Part shown: positions 26,932-36,209 of the stretch, piece after piece
Layout: every line of letters starts with the position of its first letter
Position numbering within the stretch: position 1 is the first letter of the stretch
Assembly (NCBI RefSeq): GCF_015645465.1
Contig: NZ_JADOEL010000001.1
Coordinates: forward strand, 434,001 to 498,000
Origin: Herminiimonas contaminans
GTDB lineage: Bacteria; Pseudomonadota; Gammaproteobacteria; Burkholderiales; Burkholderiaceae_D
Direction of reading: 5' to 3'
Length of the DNA stretch: 64,000 nucleotides
Made by a program: the position numbers and the translations under genes
Notes under the pieces: model-generated
Seen by the model: only the letters and a program-made list of their open reading frames with translations
The model's database searches: none
Told to the model about the DNA's origin: nothing

Positions 26932-27312
26932 TTATTGACTGGTTTTATCCAGCAAGCGGCGATCGCGCTTGGTCGGCCTGCCCTTGATACCCAGGCCGGG
27001 CTCCTTGAAGAACTTGCGCTGATCCGCTTCGTGCTGCCGCTGGATAAGGCTTAGTTCGGTTTCCGTGTAAAGCTTCTGCGCCATTTCAGCCGAACCTCGC
27101 ACATCGGATAAAGCCTGCACGACGACTTCCCACTCGGTCGAGCCATTATCTATCTGCAGCACATCACCACATTTGACCGTACGAGCCGGCTTGGTTCGCT
27201 CCTGCTCCAGTTTCACTTTGCCCCTGTCAACGGCATCGGTCGCCAGCGTCCGGGTTTTGAAGAACCGGGCCGCCCATAACCACTTATCCAAACGCACATT
27301 CTCAGTCGCCAT
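26932..27312 (-). CDS. hslR: Heat shock protein 15, S4-domain RNA-binding protein
   Basis: 126 residues. The S4 domain occupies about 6-65 (VRLDKWLWAARFFKTRTLAT, then AVDRGKVKLEQERTKPARTVKCGD). The basic C-terminus (KGRPTKRDRRLLDK) is typical of Hsp15. Hsp15 binds free 50S subunits that still carry peptidyl-tRNA and helps recycle stalled ribosomes after heat shock. Length agrees with E. coli HslR (133). It lies upstream of the beta-oxidation operon on the same strand but is unrelated functionally. Confidence 0.93.
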   Translation of the reverse strand: MATENVRLDKWLWAARFFKTRTLATDAVDRGKVKLEQERTKPARTVKCGDVLQIDNGSTEWEVVVQALSDVRGSAEMAQKLYTETELSLIQRQHEADQRKFFKEPGLGIKGRPTKRDRRLLDKTSQ

Positions 27313-27525
27313 CGTGCTTCCGTACTCGTTTGTCAGTAAAACCCCATTGTAGCCAGCTATGAAAAAGAAGTGGCGCGAGCCTCAATGGACGGCGCAGATT
27401 GTTAAAAAAAGCATATTTTTTGTGTGTAGCATGAGGTAACCTGCGCATTGCAAGAATAAAAAATACGGTACAGCAATGTTATCAATCAAGCACTTACGCC
27501 GACCTACTTCGAAACGGACTGAAAA

Positions 27526-28101
27526 TTGACAACTGATACCCGCCAACTCAAAACCTGGCTCGCCGCCACCGCCCGCAAGGATGGCGACGCCTTCCGCCAA
27601 CTCTACGATGCAACTTCTTCGAAACTGTTTGGCTTCGCGCTACGTATATTAGTTAAGCGCGAACTGGCGGAAGAAGTCTTACAGGAAAGTTTTGTCAGCA
27701 TCTGGAACAACGCAGCCAGCTACCAAGCTGGTCTGGCTGCTCCGATGACCTGGATGACCACCATAGTGCGTAACAAGGCATTCGATACCTTGCGCCGAAT
27801 CGATGGCGCAGTGGAAATCGATGCCGATCACTTTGACAAGGAAGTCATGGACGCATTGGAAAGTGTAGATCCGACCCCGATCGAAGCATTGCAGATCTCG
27901 GACGAATCCAAGGCTTTGGCACGCTGCTTTGCCAAGCTGGAAAGCCTGCACCGGCAAGCCATAGCACTGGCTTTTTACCATGACCTCTCGCATAGCGAAG
28001 TCGCCGAACAATTGGCACTGCCGATAGGCACCGTCAAAACCTGGGTACGACGCGGGCTGGAAAAGCTGCGCCTGTGCCTGACTAAACTGGAGGGCGTATG
28101 A
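27526..28101 (+). CDS. ECF-type RNA polymerase sigma factor
   Basis: 191 residues with a TTG start. An in-frame stop at 27520 rules out extension, and no later ATG would keep region 2 intact. Region 2 is at about 20-90 (FRQLYDATSSKLFGFALRIL, EVLQESFVSIWNNAASYQ, PMTWMTTIVRNKAFDTLRR) and region 4 at about 130-185 (HDLSHSEVAEQLALPIGTVKTWVRRGLEKLR). It overlaps the anti-sigma gene by ATGA, the typical coupling for a sigma/anti-sigma pair of the SigK/RskA type. Its regulon is not visible in the window. Confidence 0.9.
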   Translation: MTTDTRQLKTWLAATARKDGDAFRQLYDATSSKLFGFALRILVKRELAEEVLQESFVSIWNNAASYQAGLAAPMTWMTTIVRNKAFDTLRRIDGAVEIDADHFDKEVMDALESVDPTPIEALQISDESKALARCFAKLESLHRQAIALAFYHDLSHSEVAEQLALPIGTVKTWVRRGLEKLRLCLTKLEGV

Positions 28102-28832
28102 CCATACGGCAAAACGTCCGACAAAATGCAACCTTAAGGGAAATGCTGGCCGCCGAATACGCACTCGGCACCCTCAAGGGAGGCGCACGTCGACGCCTGG
28201 AATCGTGGCTGGAAGATGATGCAGCACTCCGTTTTGCGATCAGCGAATGGCAGGACAGATTGAACCCAATGTCCGAGTTCGCAACGCCGGAGCAACCGTC
28301 GCCGGAAGTATGGCGCGCCATTTCGAAACAGATAGGCTTGAAGAAAGCGGAACAGCAAAGCCGTAAATCCTTCTGGCTAGGCCTGCGCGAAGACCTGAGT
28401 TTCTGGCGTGGCCTGGGCATGACCTCGACTGCTTTGGCTACTGTGCTGATCGCCATCCTGCTGACACGTCAACCGGAAGTCGCCGTGCCGCCAGCACCTA
28501 TGTTTGTGGCCACACTGACCAACGAACAGGCGCAACCTATCGCACTGGTAACCGGCGATGCGCATAATCACAAAATGGTCATCAAGGTGGTGACACGCCA
28601 GGCTGTGGCTGAAGACAAGAGTCTGGAATTGTGGGCCGTACCGAAAGACGGTGCGCCACGTTCACTCGGCCTGATCGCCGCCGATGGTACGGTGACCTTG
28701 CCTATGCCTGCGGGATCTACGCCTGACTCGATTCCTTTGTTGGCCGTCACGCTGGAACCGAAAGGTGGCTCACCGAATCCGAATGGTCCGACCGGACCTA
28801 TCGTCTTCAAAGGCGCATGGCTGCACATCTAA
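28098..28832 (+). CDS. Membrane anti-sigma factor (RskA family)
   Basis: 244 residues. The cytoplasmic N-terminal part (about 1-100) starts with an anti-sigma-binding helix region (REMLAAEYALGTLKGGARRR, ISEWQDRLNPM). One membrane segment lies near 113-129 (MTSTALATVLIAILL). The periplasmic RskA domain has the WAVPKDGAPRSLG and FKGAWL blocks and ends near the C-terminus. It would hold the sigma factor at the membrane until a signal triggers its breakdown. Start ATG overlaps the sigma-gene stop (28098-28101). A terminator follows 20 bp after the stop. Confidence 0.87.
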   Translation: MTIRQNVRQNATLREMLAAEYALGTLKGGARRRLESWLEDDAALRFAISEWQDRLNPMSEFATPEQPSPEVWRAISKQIGLKKAEQQSRKSFWLGLREDLSFWRGLGMTSTALATVLIAILLTRQPEVAVPPAPMFVATLTNEQAQPIALVTGDAHNHKMVIKVVTRQAVAEDKSLELWAVPKDGAPRSLGLIAADGTVTLPMPAGSTPDSIPLLAVTLEPKGGSPNPNGPTGPIVFKGAWLHI

Positions 28833-28851
28833 GTCAGACAGCTTAGTGATA

Positions 28852-28889
28852 TAAAAAAAGCGGGCCTCGGAATGAGACCCGCTTTTTTA
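28852..28889. terminator. Bidirectional terminator between anti-sigma and MFS genes
   Basis: AAAGCGGGCCTC / GAGACCCGCTTT with a small loop, flanked by A-run and T-run. It can end both convergent transcripts; its T-run touches the last codon of the MFS gene. Confidence 0.88.
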
Positions 28890-30281
28890 TTTGGGTTGCT
28901 GCACAAACAAACGCATGAAGCTCGCAATACTGGCGATCGCTGCAAACACTGCGCCCAGAGCCAGTGCCAGCGTTTCACCGTGTTGCGTCGAGATGATGAA
29001 ACAGAAGGCGACCAGGGCTGCGCCGGATGCCTGTCCCAGCAAGCGCGAAGTCGCGACCACACCGCTGGCACTGCCGCCACGCTCCGGTGGTGCGCTACTC
29101 ATGATGGCGCGCAAATTAGGTGCCTGGAAAAAGCCGAAGCCTATGCCGCATATCGCCATGCGCCAGCAAATGCCGAACACGGACACATCAGGCGACATCA
29201 ATATCAGCGACACCATGCCCGCCGACAGCACCGACAAACCGATACCACCCAGCAAACCTGGCGGATAGTGATCACTCAGGCGTCCTGCTATCGGCGCCAT
29301 GATGCCGACCAATACGGCCCACGGCGTAATCAGGAAGCCGGTTTCTATCGCCGAACGACCAAGCACGGATTCAAAGTAAAACGGCAGTGAAACAAAGGCC
29401 AGGCTTTGCGTCGCAAACGTGCAGACAGCCGTCAACGCAGACAAAGTGAAGAGCGGACGGCGAAACAAATCCACCGGCAACATAGGCGCAGCATGCCCTT
29501 TTTGTCGGCGTAACAGAAGGATGAAGAAAACCAGCGCGCCGAATAATTCCAGCGCCACAGTTTTGGCATCGCTGAGATGCGCGCCTTCACCGATGGCGAG
29601 GATGAGCAAACCGAAAGCACCGGCGTTATAGATGGCAGTCAACGCATCGAATTTATGCGTGGCACGACGGGTATGCGGCAAGACCTTGCGCGCCAGGAAG
29701 TAGGCAAACAACCCCAGCGGCACATTGACCGCGAACAGCCAGGGCCATGACCACACCGACAGGATCAGCGAAGCGGTGGTCGGGCCGACCGCAAAGGCCA
29801 CTGCCACCACCAGTGCATTGGTACCCAGGCCGCGCCCCAGCATGCGCGCCGGATAGATGGAGCGCAGCAAGGCAGTATTCACACCCATGATGGCGCTGGC
29901 TCCGACACCCTGAAAGAAACGCGCAATCACCAGCGTCGGCAGCGACCAGGCATAGGCACAAGCCAGCGAAGCAGCGGTAAAGAGCAACAAGCCAAAAATC
30001 GCAATGCGGCGATAACCGAGTATCTCTCCCAGCGCAGCAAACGGTAACAGGGTTGCCACCATCGCCAGCTGGTAAATATTCACGATCCAGACCGAATCAG
30101 CGGGAGTCGCGTTCAACTGCAAGGCCATAGCCGGTAAGGCGGTATTTGCAATCGCCGTGTCCAGCGAAGCCATGCCGACACCGATCGCGACTGAAACGAT
30201 GGCCCAACGCCGCTCGTGCTCCGGCAAGCCGTCCTGTTCTGTCATCCCCTGCTGCGCTGTTGCACTACTCTGCGTGGACAT
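28887..30281 (-). CDS. MFS transporter, DHA2 (EmrB/QacA-like) family
   Basis: 464 residues with about 14 hydrophobic segments. Family blocks: LDTAIANTALPAMALQLNAT (motif D1), GEILGYRRIAIFGL (motif A variant), ARFFQGVGASAIMGVNTAL (motif B) and AVAFAVGPTTASLILSVWSWPWLFAVNVPLG (motif C region). DHA2 members export quaternary ammonium compounds, dyes and antibiotics by proton antiport. No dedicated regulator is beside it, but a nested inverted repeat lies 37-83 bp upstream of its start. Confidence 0.88.
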   Translation of the reverse strand: MSTQSSATAQQGMTEQDGLPEHERRWAIVSVAIGVGMASLDTAIANTALPAMALQLNATPADSVWIVNIYQLAMVATLLPFAALGEILGYRRIAIFGLLLFTAASLACAYAWSLPTLVIARFFQGVGASAIMGVNTALLRSIYPARMLGRGLGTNALVVAVAFAVGPTTASLILSVWSWPWLFAVNVPLGLFAYFLARKVLPHTRRATHKFDALTAIYNAGAFGLLILAIGEGAHLSDAKTVALELFGALVFFILLLRRQKGHAAPMLPVDLFRRPLFTLSALTAVCTFATQSLAFVSLPFYFESVLGRSAIETGFLITPWAVLVGIMAPIAGRLSDHYPPGLLGGIGLSVLSAGMVSLILMSPDVSVFGICWRMAICGIGFGFFQAPNLRAIMSSAPPERGGSASGVVATSRLLGQASGAALVAFCFIISTQHGETLALALGAVFAAIASIASFMRLFVQQPK

Positions 30282-30317
30282 ATCGCTCTAACCCATTAAT
30301 CGGCAGTCTAAAGAATA

Positions 30318-30364
30318 GTGGCGCCGACTACATTGATCATATATCCAATGTATATCAGCGCCAC
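30318..30364. promoter_or_regulatory. Nested inverted repeat upstream of the MFS gene
   Basis: Outer arms GTGGCGC (30318-30324) and GCGCCAC (30358-30364) enclose inner arms TACATTG (30329-30335) and CAATGTA (30346-30352) around a ten-base AT-rich centre. The inner dyad has the size of a TetR or MarR operator and includes AT-rich DNA suited to a -10 element of the MFS gene. Confidence 0.45.
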
Positions 30365-30472
30365 GTTACAGAGCGTAGTTTAAATCTATTTTGAAATGTA
30401 CGTCGGCGAGGGCCTGAAATCTACTATCTATAGACGGCAGTCTTCCGAAGTGATGATGGTGACAAGCGATCA

Positions 30473-31639
30473 CTACTCGTTAGACTTACCCCAGGTCATG
30501 ACACGCATCATGTTTTTATAGATGAAGTAGGAGAAGCGATAAAAGATGCGTTTGTAGAGCGGGATGTTGGCGTACTCTTCCCAGTTCATCACCACGCCAT
30601 CGGCGATACCCTGCTCTATTTGTGCCCGCAGTTTTTGCGCGAACTCGGTATCGAGCACCACCACATTCGCTTCCTGGTTCAGGAACAGGCTGAAGCCATC
30701 GCAATTACTGGAACCAACGGTGGCCCAGGTGTCATCAATCACGGCGACCTTGCCATGCAAATGGGTCTTGCGATATTCAACTATCTTGACGCCTGCCTTC
30801 AGCAAGCCGCGATAAAAGGAACGCGCCACCACATCCTGGAAACGATAGTGACCTATGCCCAGCAACAAGGTCACATCGACTCCGCGCCGCGCCGCCTGCG
30901 CCAGGCCGTTGCGCAAGCGGCGCCCGGGTGCAAAATAAGGATTGGCCAGCAAGGCAGTGTGGCGCGCGCTACCGAGTGCCTTCAGGTAGGCGGTTTGTAT
31001 CGTGCGCCTATGCCGCAAGTTATCGCGCATCACCAGCCCCGCCACCATGGGCTCGCGCGCATCACTCGGTTTATTCTGGCGCAGCTCCCTGAACGTCGCC
31101 CAGCGCGTGCGCCAGCTCAGGCTACCCAGGCGCGCCCAATGCACAGCCACTTCCCAATGGATGGTCGCTACCAGCGGCCCAGTCACGCGCACGGCAAAAT
31201 CCCAGCGCGGTGCAGGCAAGGCTATATGCACGTCACCATCGTCATGCATGTCATCGACGATATTCAGGCCGCCAAGAAAGGCTTCGATACGATCAACCAC
31301 GCACACCTTGCGATGCATGCGGGCGATGCCGCGTATGAAGAGTGGATTAAAGCTGCGATGCTCGACACCATGCTTCTGGAATTCCCGATGCAACAAGGCC
31401 GATTCCTTGTTGCCGGTACCCAGCCAGTCGGTCAGCACATTCACTATCACGCCGCGTTGCGCAGCACGTATCAAGGCTTCCTTGATCAGATTCGCCGTGA
31501 CATCATCAGCAAAGATATACGTCTCAAGATAGATTTCCTGCGTCGCATTGTCAAAGGCCTGGATCAATGCAGGAAAGTATTCACCGCCACAATGCAGGAG
31601 CTGGATGTCGTTATTGCCGGTGAAACTGACTGAACGCAT
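30473..31639 (-). CDS. clsB: Cardiolipin synthase B (phospholipase D superfamily)
   Basis: 388 residues. Two HKD motifs are present: HRKVCVVD with downstream FLGGLN, and HGKVAVID with GSSN. Conserved blocks IYLETYIFADD and LLANPYFAPGRRL agree with ClsB. The enzyme joins phosphatidylglycerol with another phospholipid at the inner membrane to form cardiolipin. Length is close to E. coli ClsB (413). The next upstream gene on the strand encodes an endonuclease/exonuclease/phosphatase-fold protein, matching the E. coli ybhP-clsB pairing. Confidence 0.92.
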   Translation of the reverse strand: MRSVSFTGNNDIQLLHCGGEYFPALIQAFDNATQEIYLETYIFADDVTANLIKEALIRAAQRGVIVNVLTDWLGTGNKESALLHREFQKHGVEHRSFNPLFIRGIARMHRKVCVVDRIEAFLGGLNIVDDMHDDGDVHIALPAPRWDFAVRVTGPLVATIHWEVAVHWARLGSLSWRTRWATFRELRQNKPSDAREPMVAGLVMRDNLRHRRTIQTAYLKALGSARHTALLANPYFAPGRRLRNGLAQAARRGVDVTLLLGIGHYRFQDVVARSFYRGLLKAGVKIVEYRKTHLHGKVAVIDDTWATVGSSNCDGFSLFLNQEANVVVLDTEFAQKLRAQIEQGIADGVVMNWEEYANIPLYKRIFYRFSYFIYKNMMRVMTWGKSNE

Positions 31640-31777
31640 AAGCAGGAATGCCTTGCAATGAATGGTGAGTCGGAATGCTGACTAAAGTAAGGCAGGAATA
31701 CACAGGCCGTCCCTTGCCAGCTGTTTTATAAGCGCATAACCGCATGCGCCGCCGCTCTGTCGGCGGCCAACCAGATG

Positions 31778-32572
31778 CTATTTCAGGCGCAGGGTAGCAA
31801 CCAAAGGTGCGTGATCAGACAGCTTGGACCAGATCGCTCCATGCAAGACTTCCGCTGATTCTACTTTGAAACCGCGTACATAAATCCGGTCCAGCCTTAA
31901 AAAGGGCATGGCGGCCGGGAAAGTACGTGCTGGCTGTATCTTGGGACCGCGCCCGGCCAGTTGCCGGATATAGGTACCAAAGCCGCGTTTGACGAGGTTT
32001 TCATCATAGACCTCGTTCACACCGAGGCGCGCACGCAACTCTTCGCTCAGGTCATTACTCCAGTCATTGAAGTCACCGGCGATGATGAGGGGCTCACCCG
32101 GCTTGGCCGAGTTGGTCACCGCTTCTATCAATGCTTCCGTTTGGCGCTTACGGCTACCGGCAAACAAACCCAGGTGAATCACGAAGCAATGTACTTCGGC
32201 TTCCGGCGCCCGCACGACGCAGTGCAGGATGCCACGTGACTCATAGCGATGATCGGAGATGTTTTGATTGCGCGACGACAGGATGGGATAGCAGCTCAAC
32301 AGCGCATTACCATGATGACCGTGGTCATAAACTGCATTCATGCCATACGCACATTCATGCGAATCGCCAGCGAGAAAATCCTGCTGCGATAACTCGGGCC
32401 AATCAGTCGCGTGTTTGAGGGCGTGCAAATCATGCCGCCCCTGCACTTCCTGCAGGAATAACACGTCGGACTTCATCGAATTAATTGCTTGCTTGAGTGC
32501 GTGTATGCGCGGGCGACTGCCGAAGGAGGAGACGCCCTTGTGTATGTTGTACGTCGTGATACGTAATTGCAT
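31778..32572 (-). CDS. Endonuclease/exonuclease/phosphatase-fold protein (YbhP-like)
   Basis: 264 residues from ATG 32572, where the EEP fold begins (LRITTYNIHKGVS); a longer upstream in-frame start adds only non-conserved basic sequence. Catalytic motifs: N and H in YNIHKG, E in FLQEVQGRH, GDFNDW with its D and N, and SDHAPLVA at the end with the D-H pair. The fold cuts phosphodiester bonds in DNA, RNA or lipids; YbhP's substrate is unknown. Pairing with clsB suggests a role in phospholipid metabolism. Confidence 0.87.
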   Translation of the reverse strand: MQLRITTYNIHKGVSSFGSRPRIHALKQAINSMKSDVLFLQEVQGRHDLHALKHATDWPELSQQDFLAGDSHECAYGMNAVYDHGHHGNALLSCYPILSSRNQNISDHRYESRGILHCVVRAPEAEVHCFVIHLGLFAGSRKRQTEALIEAVTNSAKPGEPLIIAGDFNDWSNDLSEELRARLGVNEVYDENLVKRGFGTYIRQLAGRGPKIQPARTFPAAMPFLRLDRIYVRGFKVESAEVLHGAIWSKLSDHAPLVATLRLK

Positions 32573-32641
32573 GCTGTTGTATGGCCTAAGTCTTAAACGT
32601 AAGTTAAAAACCAAAATCCATCAGATGAAAATATATCCGCT

Positions 32642-33142
32642 TCAAATCTTCATGTGCGTGGGAAGTTGCAATATCGCTTCGGCATTCGACGAAGAGAAAC
32701 ACCTGTCAGCAGCCTCCCGATGCGGCAACCAAATAAAATTCAGATGCTCGCGCGGTGCCAGCACTATCGGTATCTCACGCGGCACCAGCAAACCGAATAC
32801 ATGCTCGGTATTTTGAGTCACACCTGGTGCATAGCGATGACGCCACACAGGATAGATTTCATAAACGTTGGAAAGTTGCCAGTCTTGTAGATTTTCCAGG
32901 GCAACAGCTGAAAACTCCGATGCTGCGGGCACCGGCGTCGATAAATTCTGTACAACAATACCGGTTTCCTCTGCCACTTCTCTGACAGCGGTTTCCAGCA
33001 AGAGTTCGTTCTCAACATCCTTGGAACCAGTCACCGATTGCCAGAATCCCGGGCGGTCAGCGCGCTCTATAAGCAAGACTTCCATCTCGGCGGTATGGAT
33101 GACGACCAGTACTGATTCGGGAATTTTGTATTGCGCAGTCAT
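32642..33142 (-). CDS. nudB: Dihydroneopterin triphosphate diphosphatase (Nudix)
   Basis: 166 residues. The Nudix box is complete: G followed by five residues, then E, and REVAEETGI (about residues 37-59, GSKDVENELLLETAVREVAE). Flanking VLVVIHTAEMEVLLIERADRPGFWQSVTG is characteristic of NudB, which removes pyrophosphate from dihydroneopterin triphosphate in folate synthesis. Location next to aspS is common: E. coli nudB is also directly downstream of aspS. Confidence 0.9.
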   Translation of the reverse strand: MTAQYKIPESVLVVIHTAEMEVLLIERADRPGFWQSVTGSKDVENELLLETAVREVAEETGIVVQNLSTPVPAASEFSAVALENLQDWQLSNVYEIYPVWRHRYAPGVTQNTEHVFGLLVPREIPIVLAPREHLNFIWLPHREAADRCFSSSNAEAILQLPTHMKI

Positions 33143-33182
33143 TACAGATCACCAGACGGCAAACGAAGAAGGATAAAAAGAT

Positions 33183-33211
33183 GCAAAAAAGGCGCGGAAT
33201 CCCGCGCCTTT
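33183..33211 (-). terminator. Terminator of aspS
   Basis: On the minus strand AAAAAGGCGCGGG-ATT-CCGCGCC is followed by TTTTTTGC; it lies 23 bp after the aspS stop, before nudB. Confidence 0.85.
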
Positions 33212-33233
33212 TTATTATGCCGTAAAAACGTGA

Positions 33234-35039
33234 TTACGCTTTGACTGCAGGTTCCACATTGCGCAGACGGATGTGCAATTCGCGCAATTGCTTCTCGTCC
33301 ACTTCCGACGGCGCTTGTGTCAACAAACATTGCGCACGCTGGGTTTTCGGGAAAGCGATCACGTCACGGATCGATTCTGCACCGGTCATCATGGTGACGA
33401 TACGATCCAGGCCAAATGCCAGACCACCATGCGGTGGCGCACCGTATTGCAATGCATCCAGCAGGAAGCCGAATTTCAATTGCGCTTCTTCTGCACCGAT
33501 CTTCAATGCACGGAATACTTTGCTTTGTACGTCAGCACGGTGGATACGGACCGAACCGCCGCCCAGTTCCCAACCGTTGAGGACCATATCGTAGGCTTTC
33601 GCGATACATTTGCCCGGATCGGTTTCCATCAAATCTTCGTGACCATCTTTTGGCGCGGTGAACGGATGATGGGTCGCCGACCAGCGTTGGTTTTCTTCGT
33701 CGAACTCGAACATCGGGAAATCGACCACCCACAATGGACGCCATTCGTCGTCGAACAAACCGCTCTTCTTGCCGAAATCGCTGTGACCGACTTTGACACG
33801 CAATGCGCCAATCGCATCGTTGACCACTTTAGCTTTGTCAGCGCCGAAGAAAATCAGATCGCCGTCTTGTGCGCCAGTTACTTCGATGATTTTTGCCAAT
33901 GCTTCGTCGTGGATATTTTTGACGATAGGCGATTGCAGACCGTCACGGCCTTTCGCTTTTTCATTGACCTTGATGTAAGCCAGGCCTTTCGCGCCGTAGA
34001 TCGCAACGAATTGGGTGTAAGCATCGATCTCGGAACGCGGCATCGCGCCGCCGCCTGGAACGCGCAGACCGACTACGCGGCCGCCTTCCATATTGGCTGC
34101 ACCGGAGAACACTTTGAATTCAACATCTTTCATGATGTCGGTCAGGTCGGTGAATGCCAGCTTGACGCGCATGTCCGGTTTATCGGAACCATACAGGCCC
34201 ATCGCGGTGGCGTAATCCATGACCGGGAATGGGTTAGGCAGGTCGACGTTGAGTGCGTTTTTGAAGACCAGACGGATCATGTTTTCAAACAGGTCACGGA
34301 TTTCCTGTTCATTCATGAACGATGTTTCGCAATCGATCTGGGTAAATTCTGGCTGGCGATCAGCACGCAAATCTTCATCGCGGAAGCATTTGGTGATTTG
34401 ATAGTAACGGTCGAAGTTGGCAACCATCAGCAATTGTTTGAACAACTGCGGCGATTGCGGCAACGCGAAGAAGTGACCAGCGTTAACACGGGATGGCACC
34501 AGGTAATCGCGTGCGCCTTCCGGAGTCGACTTGGTCAGCATCGGTGTTTCGATGTCGATAAAGCCTTGTGCGTCGAGGAATTTACGCACTTCCATCGTGA
34601 CCTTGTAACGCAGGCGCAGGTTGTTTTGCATTTGCGGGCGACGCAGGTCCAGCACGCGATGCGTCAGGCGTGTGGTTTCCGACAGGTTGTCGTCGTCCAG
34701 CTGGAACGGTGGCGTAACCGACGCGTTCAATACTTCCAGTTCGTGCGCCAGTACTTCGATCTTGCCTGAAGTCAGGTTGGCGTTGCTGGTACCTTCAGGA
34801 CGGCTGCGTACTACGCCGGTGATGCGCAGGCAGAATTCATTACGGACCGCTTCTGCTGCCTTGAAGACATCGACGCGATCAGGATCGCATACCACCTGCA
34901 CCAGACCTTCCCGATCGCGCAAGTCGATGAAGATCACGCCGCCGTGGTCACGACGACGATGTACCCAGCCGCACAGGCTGACGGTTTGGTCGAGCAGCGC
35001 TTCAGAGGTAAGGCCGCAGTAATGAGTTCGCATAGACAT
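33234..35039 (-). CDS. aspS: Aspartyl-tRNA synthetase
   Basis: 601 residues. The OB-fold anticodon-binding domain comes first (about 1-115; [23 protein letters not shown]), then the class II catalytic core with motif 2 ([18 protein letters not shown]), the GAD insertion domain (about 300-400) and motif 3 ([11 protein letters not shown]). It charges tRNA with aspartate. In betaproteobacteria the enzyme is often non-discriminating and also charges tRNA-Asn, which is corrected by GatCAB; not decidable here. A second ATG two codons in could be used. DUF502 and FmdB genes precede it as is usual in Burkholderiales. Confidence 0.96.
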   Translation of the reverse strand: MSMRTHYCGLTSEALLDQTVSLCGWVHRRRDHGGVIFIDLRDREGLVQVVCDPDRVDVFKAAEAVRNEFCLRITGVVRSRPEGTSNANLTSGKIEVLAHELEVLNASVTPPFQLDDDNLSETTRLTHRVLDLRRPQMQNNLRLRYKVTMEVRKFLDAQGFIDIETPMLTKSTPEGARDYLVPSRVNAGHFFALPQSPQLFKQLLMVANFDRYYQITKCFRDEDLRADRQPEFTQIDCETSFMNEQEIRDLFENMIRLVFKNALNVDLPNPFPVMDYATAMGLYGSDKPDMRVKLAFTDLTDIMKDVEFKVFSGAANMEGGRVVGLRVPGGGAMPRSEIDAYTQFVAIYGAKGLAYIKVNEKAKGRDGLQSPIVKNIHDEALAKIIEVTGAQDGDLIFFGADKAKVVNDAIGALRVKVGHSDFGKKSGLFDDEWRPLWVVDFPMFEFDEENQRWSATHHPFTAPKDGHEDLMETDPGKCIAKAYDMVLNGWELGGGSVRIHRADVQSKVFRALKIGAEEAQLKFGFLLDALQYGAPPHGGLAFGLDRIVTMMTGAESIRDVIAFPKTQRAQCLLTQAPSEVDEKQLRELHIRLRNVEPAVKA

Positions 35040-35090
35040 AGTGAATTTCCAGTTTCAGGTGATGCAATCGCTGTAGTACGCGATCGTTAA

Positions 35091-35738
35091 TTATTGTGGT
35101 GTATCGTTCGCTTGCGTTTGATTCGGATCAACGATGAGTTTCTTTTCCTGGTGCTCCGGCGTCACGACGCCCATGGAGACGATGTATTTCAACGCTTCAT
35201 CGACACTCATATCGAGTTCTACCGTATCTGCGCGCGGAATCATCAGGAAGAAACCCGAAGTCGGGTTAGGCGTGGTCGGCACATATACGCTGACATAGTC
35301 GCCCACCAGATGATTACGCACGTCACCACCCGGCGCACCGGTCAGGAACGCGATGGTCCAGGCTCCCTTGCGCGGGTACTCGATCAACAGCGCTTTGCGG
35401 AATGCATTACCGGACGAAGAAAACAGCGTATCCGAGACTTGTTTGACGCTGGAGTAAATCGTGTTGAATACAGGGATGCGATGCAGGATGGATTCCCACA
35501 AGGCGACAACACGATTACCGATGAAGTTACGGGTCGCGAGACCGGTCAGGAAGATGACCAGCAAGGTCAGTATCGTACCGAGGCCAGGTATCGCAAAACC
35601 AAACAGGGCTTCCGGCCGCCAGCGCGCAGGCAGCAAGAGCAGCGACTGATCCATCGTACCAACGATCAGGTTCAACACCCACAAAGTAATTGCGAGCGGA
35701 ACCAGGATCAATAAACCGGTAACAAAATATTTACGCAT
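35091..35738 (-). CDS. DUF502 family membrane protein
   Basis: 215 residues. Two membrane segments near 5-27 and 52-76 (GLLILVPLAITLWVLNLIVG, LGTILTLLVIFLTGLATRNF) are followed by a soluble domain with RIPVFNTIYSSVKQVSDTL, EYPRKGAWTIAFLTG and PTTPNPTSGFFLMIPR, the DUF502 signature. The function is unknown; plant relatives are named COV. It sits 51 bp before aspS, after FmdB, in a gene order seen across Burkholderiales. Confidence 0.9.
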   Translation of the reverse strand: MRKYFVTGLLILVPLAITLWVLNLIVGTMDQSLLLLPARWRPEALFGFAIPGLGTILTLLVIFLTGLATRNFIGNRVVALWESILHRIPVFNTIYSSVKQVSDTLFSSSGNAFRKALLIEYPRKGAWTIAFLTGAPGGDVRNHLVGDYVSVYVPTTPNPTSGFFLMIPRADTVELDMSVDEALKYIVSMGVVTPEHQEKKLIVDPNQTQANDTPQ

Positions 35739-35788
35739 GATTTTCTACCGTAAGTAAGCTGCCGCTGCGATGCGGCACGCCGAAATTA

Positions 35789-36103
35789 TCAGGACTCCGA
35801 ACTGCCTGTTGCGGCACTTGCCGCAGGTGCTGCAGCCGGGGCTGCTGGTGTTGCTGCACTATCCGCCTTGGGGGCATCCGCCGCTGTAGACGAAACCGCA
35901 GGCGCAGTCGTACCACCCTGGCCACCACGGAAATCCGTTACATACCAGCCGGTACCCTTGAGCTGGAAACCAGCCGCAGTCAGTTGCTTTTTGAAGGTCG
36001 CCTTGCCGCAAGTCGGGCAATCGGTCAGCACTGGATCAGATATCTTTTGCAATACATCTTTGGCAAAACCACACGCTTCGCAGCGATACGCATAAATCGG
36101 CAT
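35789..36103 (-). CDS. FmdB-family zinc-ribbon protein
   Basis: 104 residues from ATG 36103; the start is chosen because MPIYAYRCEACGF is the invariant N-terminus of this family. Two CXXC knuckles (CEAC near 8-11, CPTC near 30-33) form a zinc ribbon, and FKKQLTAAGFQLKGTGWYVTDF follows. The last 35 residues are Ala/Ser/Pro-rich and low-complexity. FmdB-type proteins are putative regulators with no proven function. Possibly cotranscribed with DUF502 and aspS. Confidence 0.9.
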   Translation of the reverse strand: MPIYAYRCEACGFAKDVLQKISDPVLTDCPTCGKATFKKQLTAAGFQLKGTGWYVTDFRGGQGGTTAPAVSSTAADAPKADSAATPAAPAAAPAASAATGSSES

Positions 36104-36209
36104 GAAAAAATTCCCGCAAAAATCATCCAAAACCCTGAATTATAAAGGTTTTCTGCCCCGTTTTACCGGGGACTTGTAACTCAAGTGCCGCCACTGGCCT
36201 CACTTCAGC

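Noticed and set aside
31749-31766. CCGCCG-CTCTGT-CGGCGG hairpin between clsB and the YbhP-like gene
   Set aside because: Short GC stem with no T-run on the minus strand; too weak to call a terminator.
33273-34769. 498-residue open frame opposite aspS
   Set aside because: Antisense shadow; aspS is unmistakable on the other strand.
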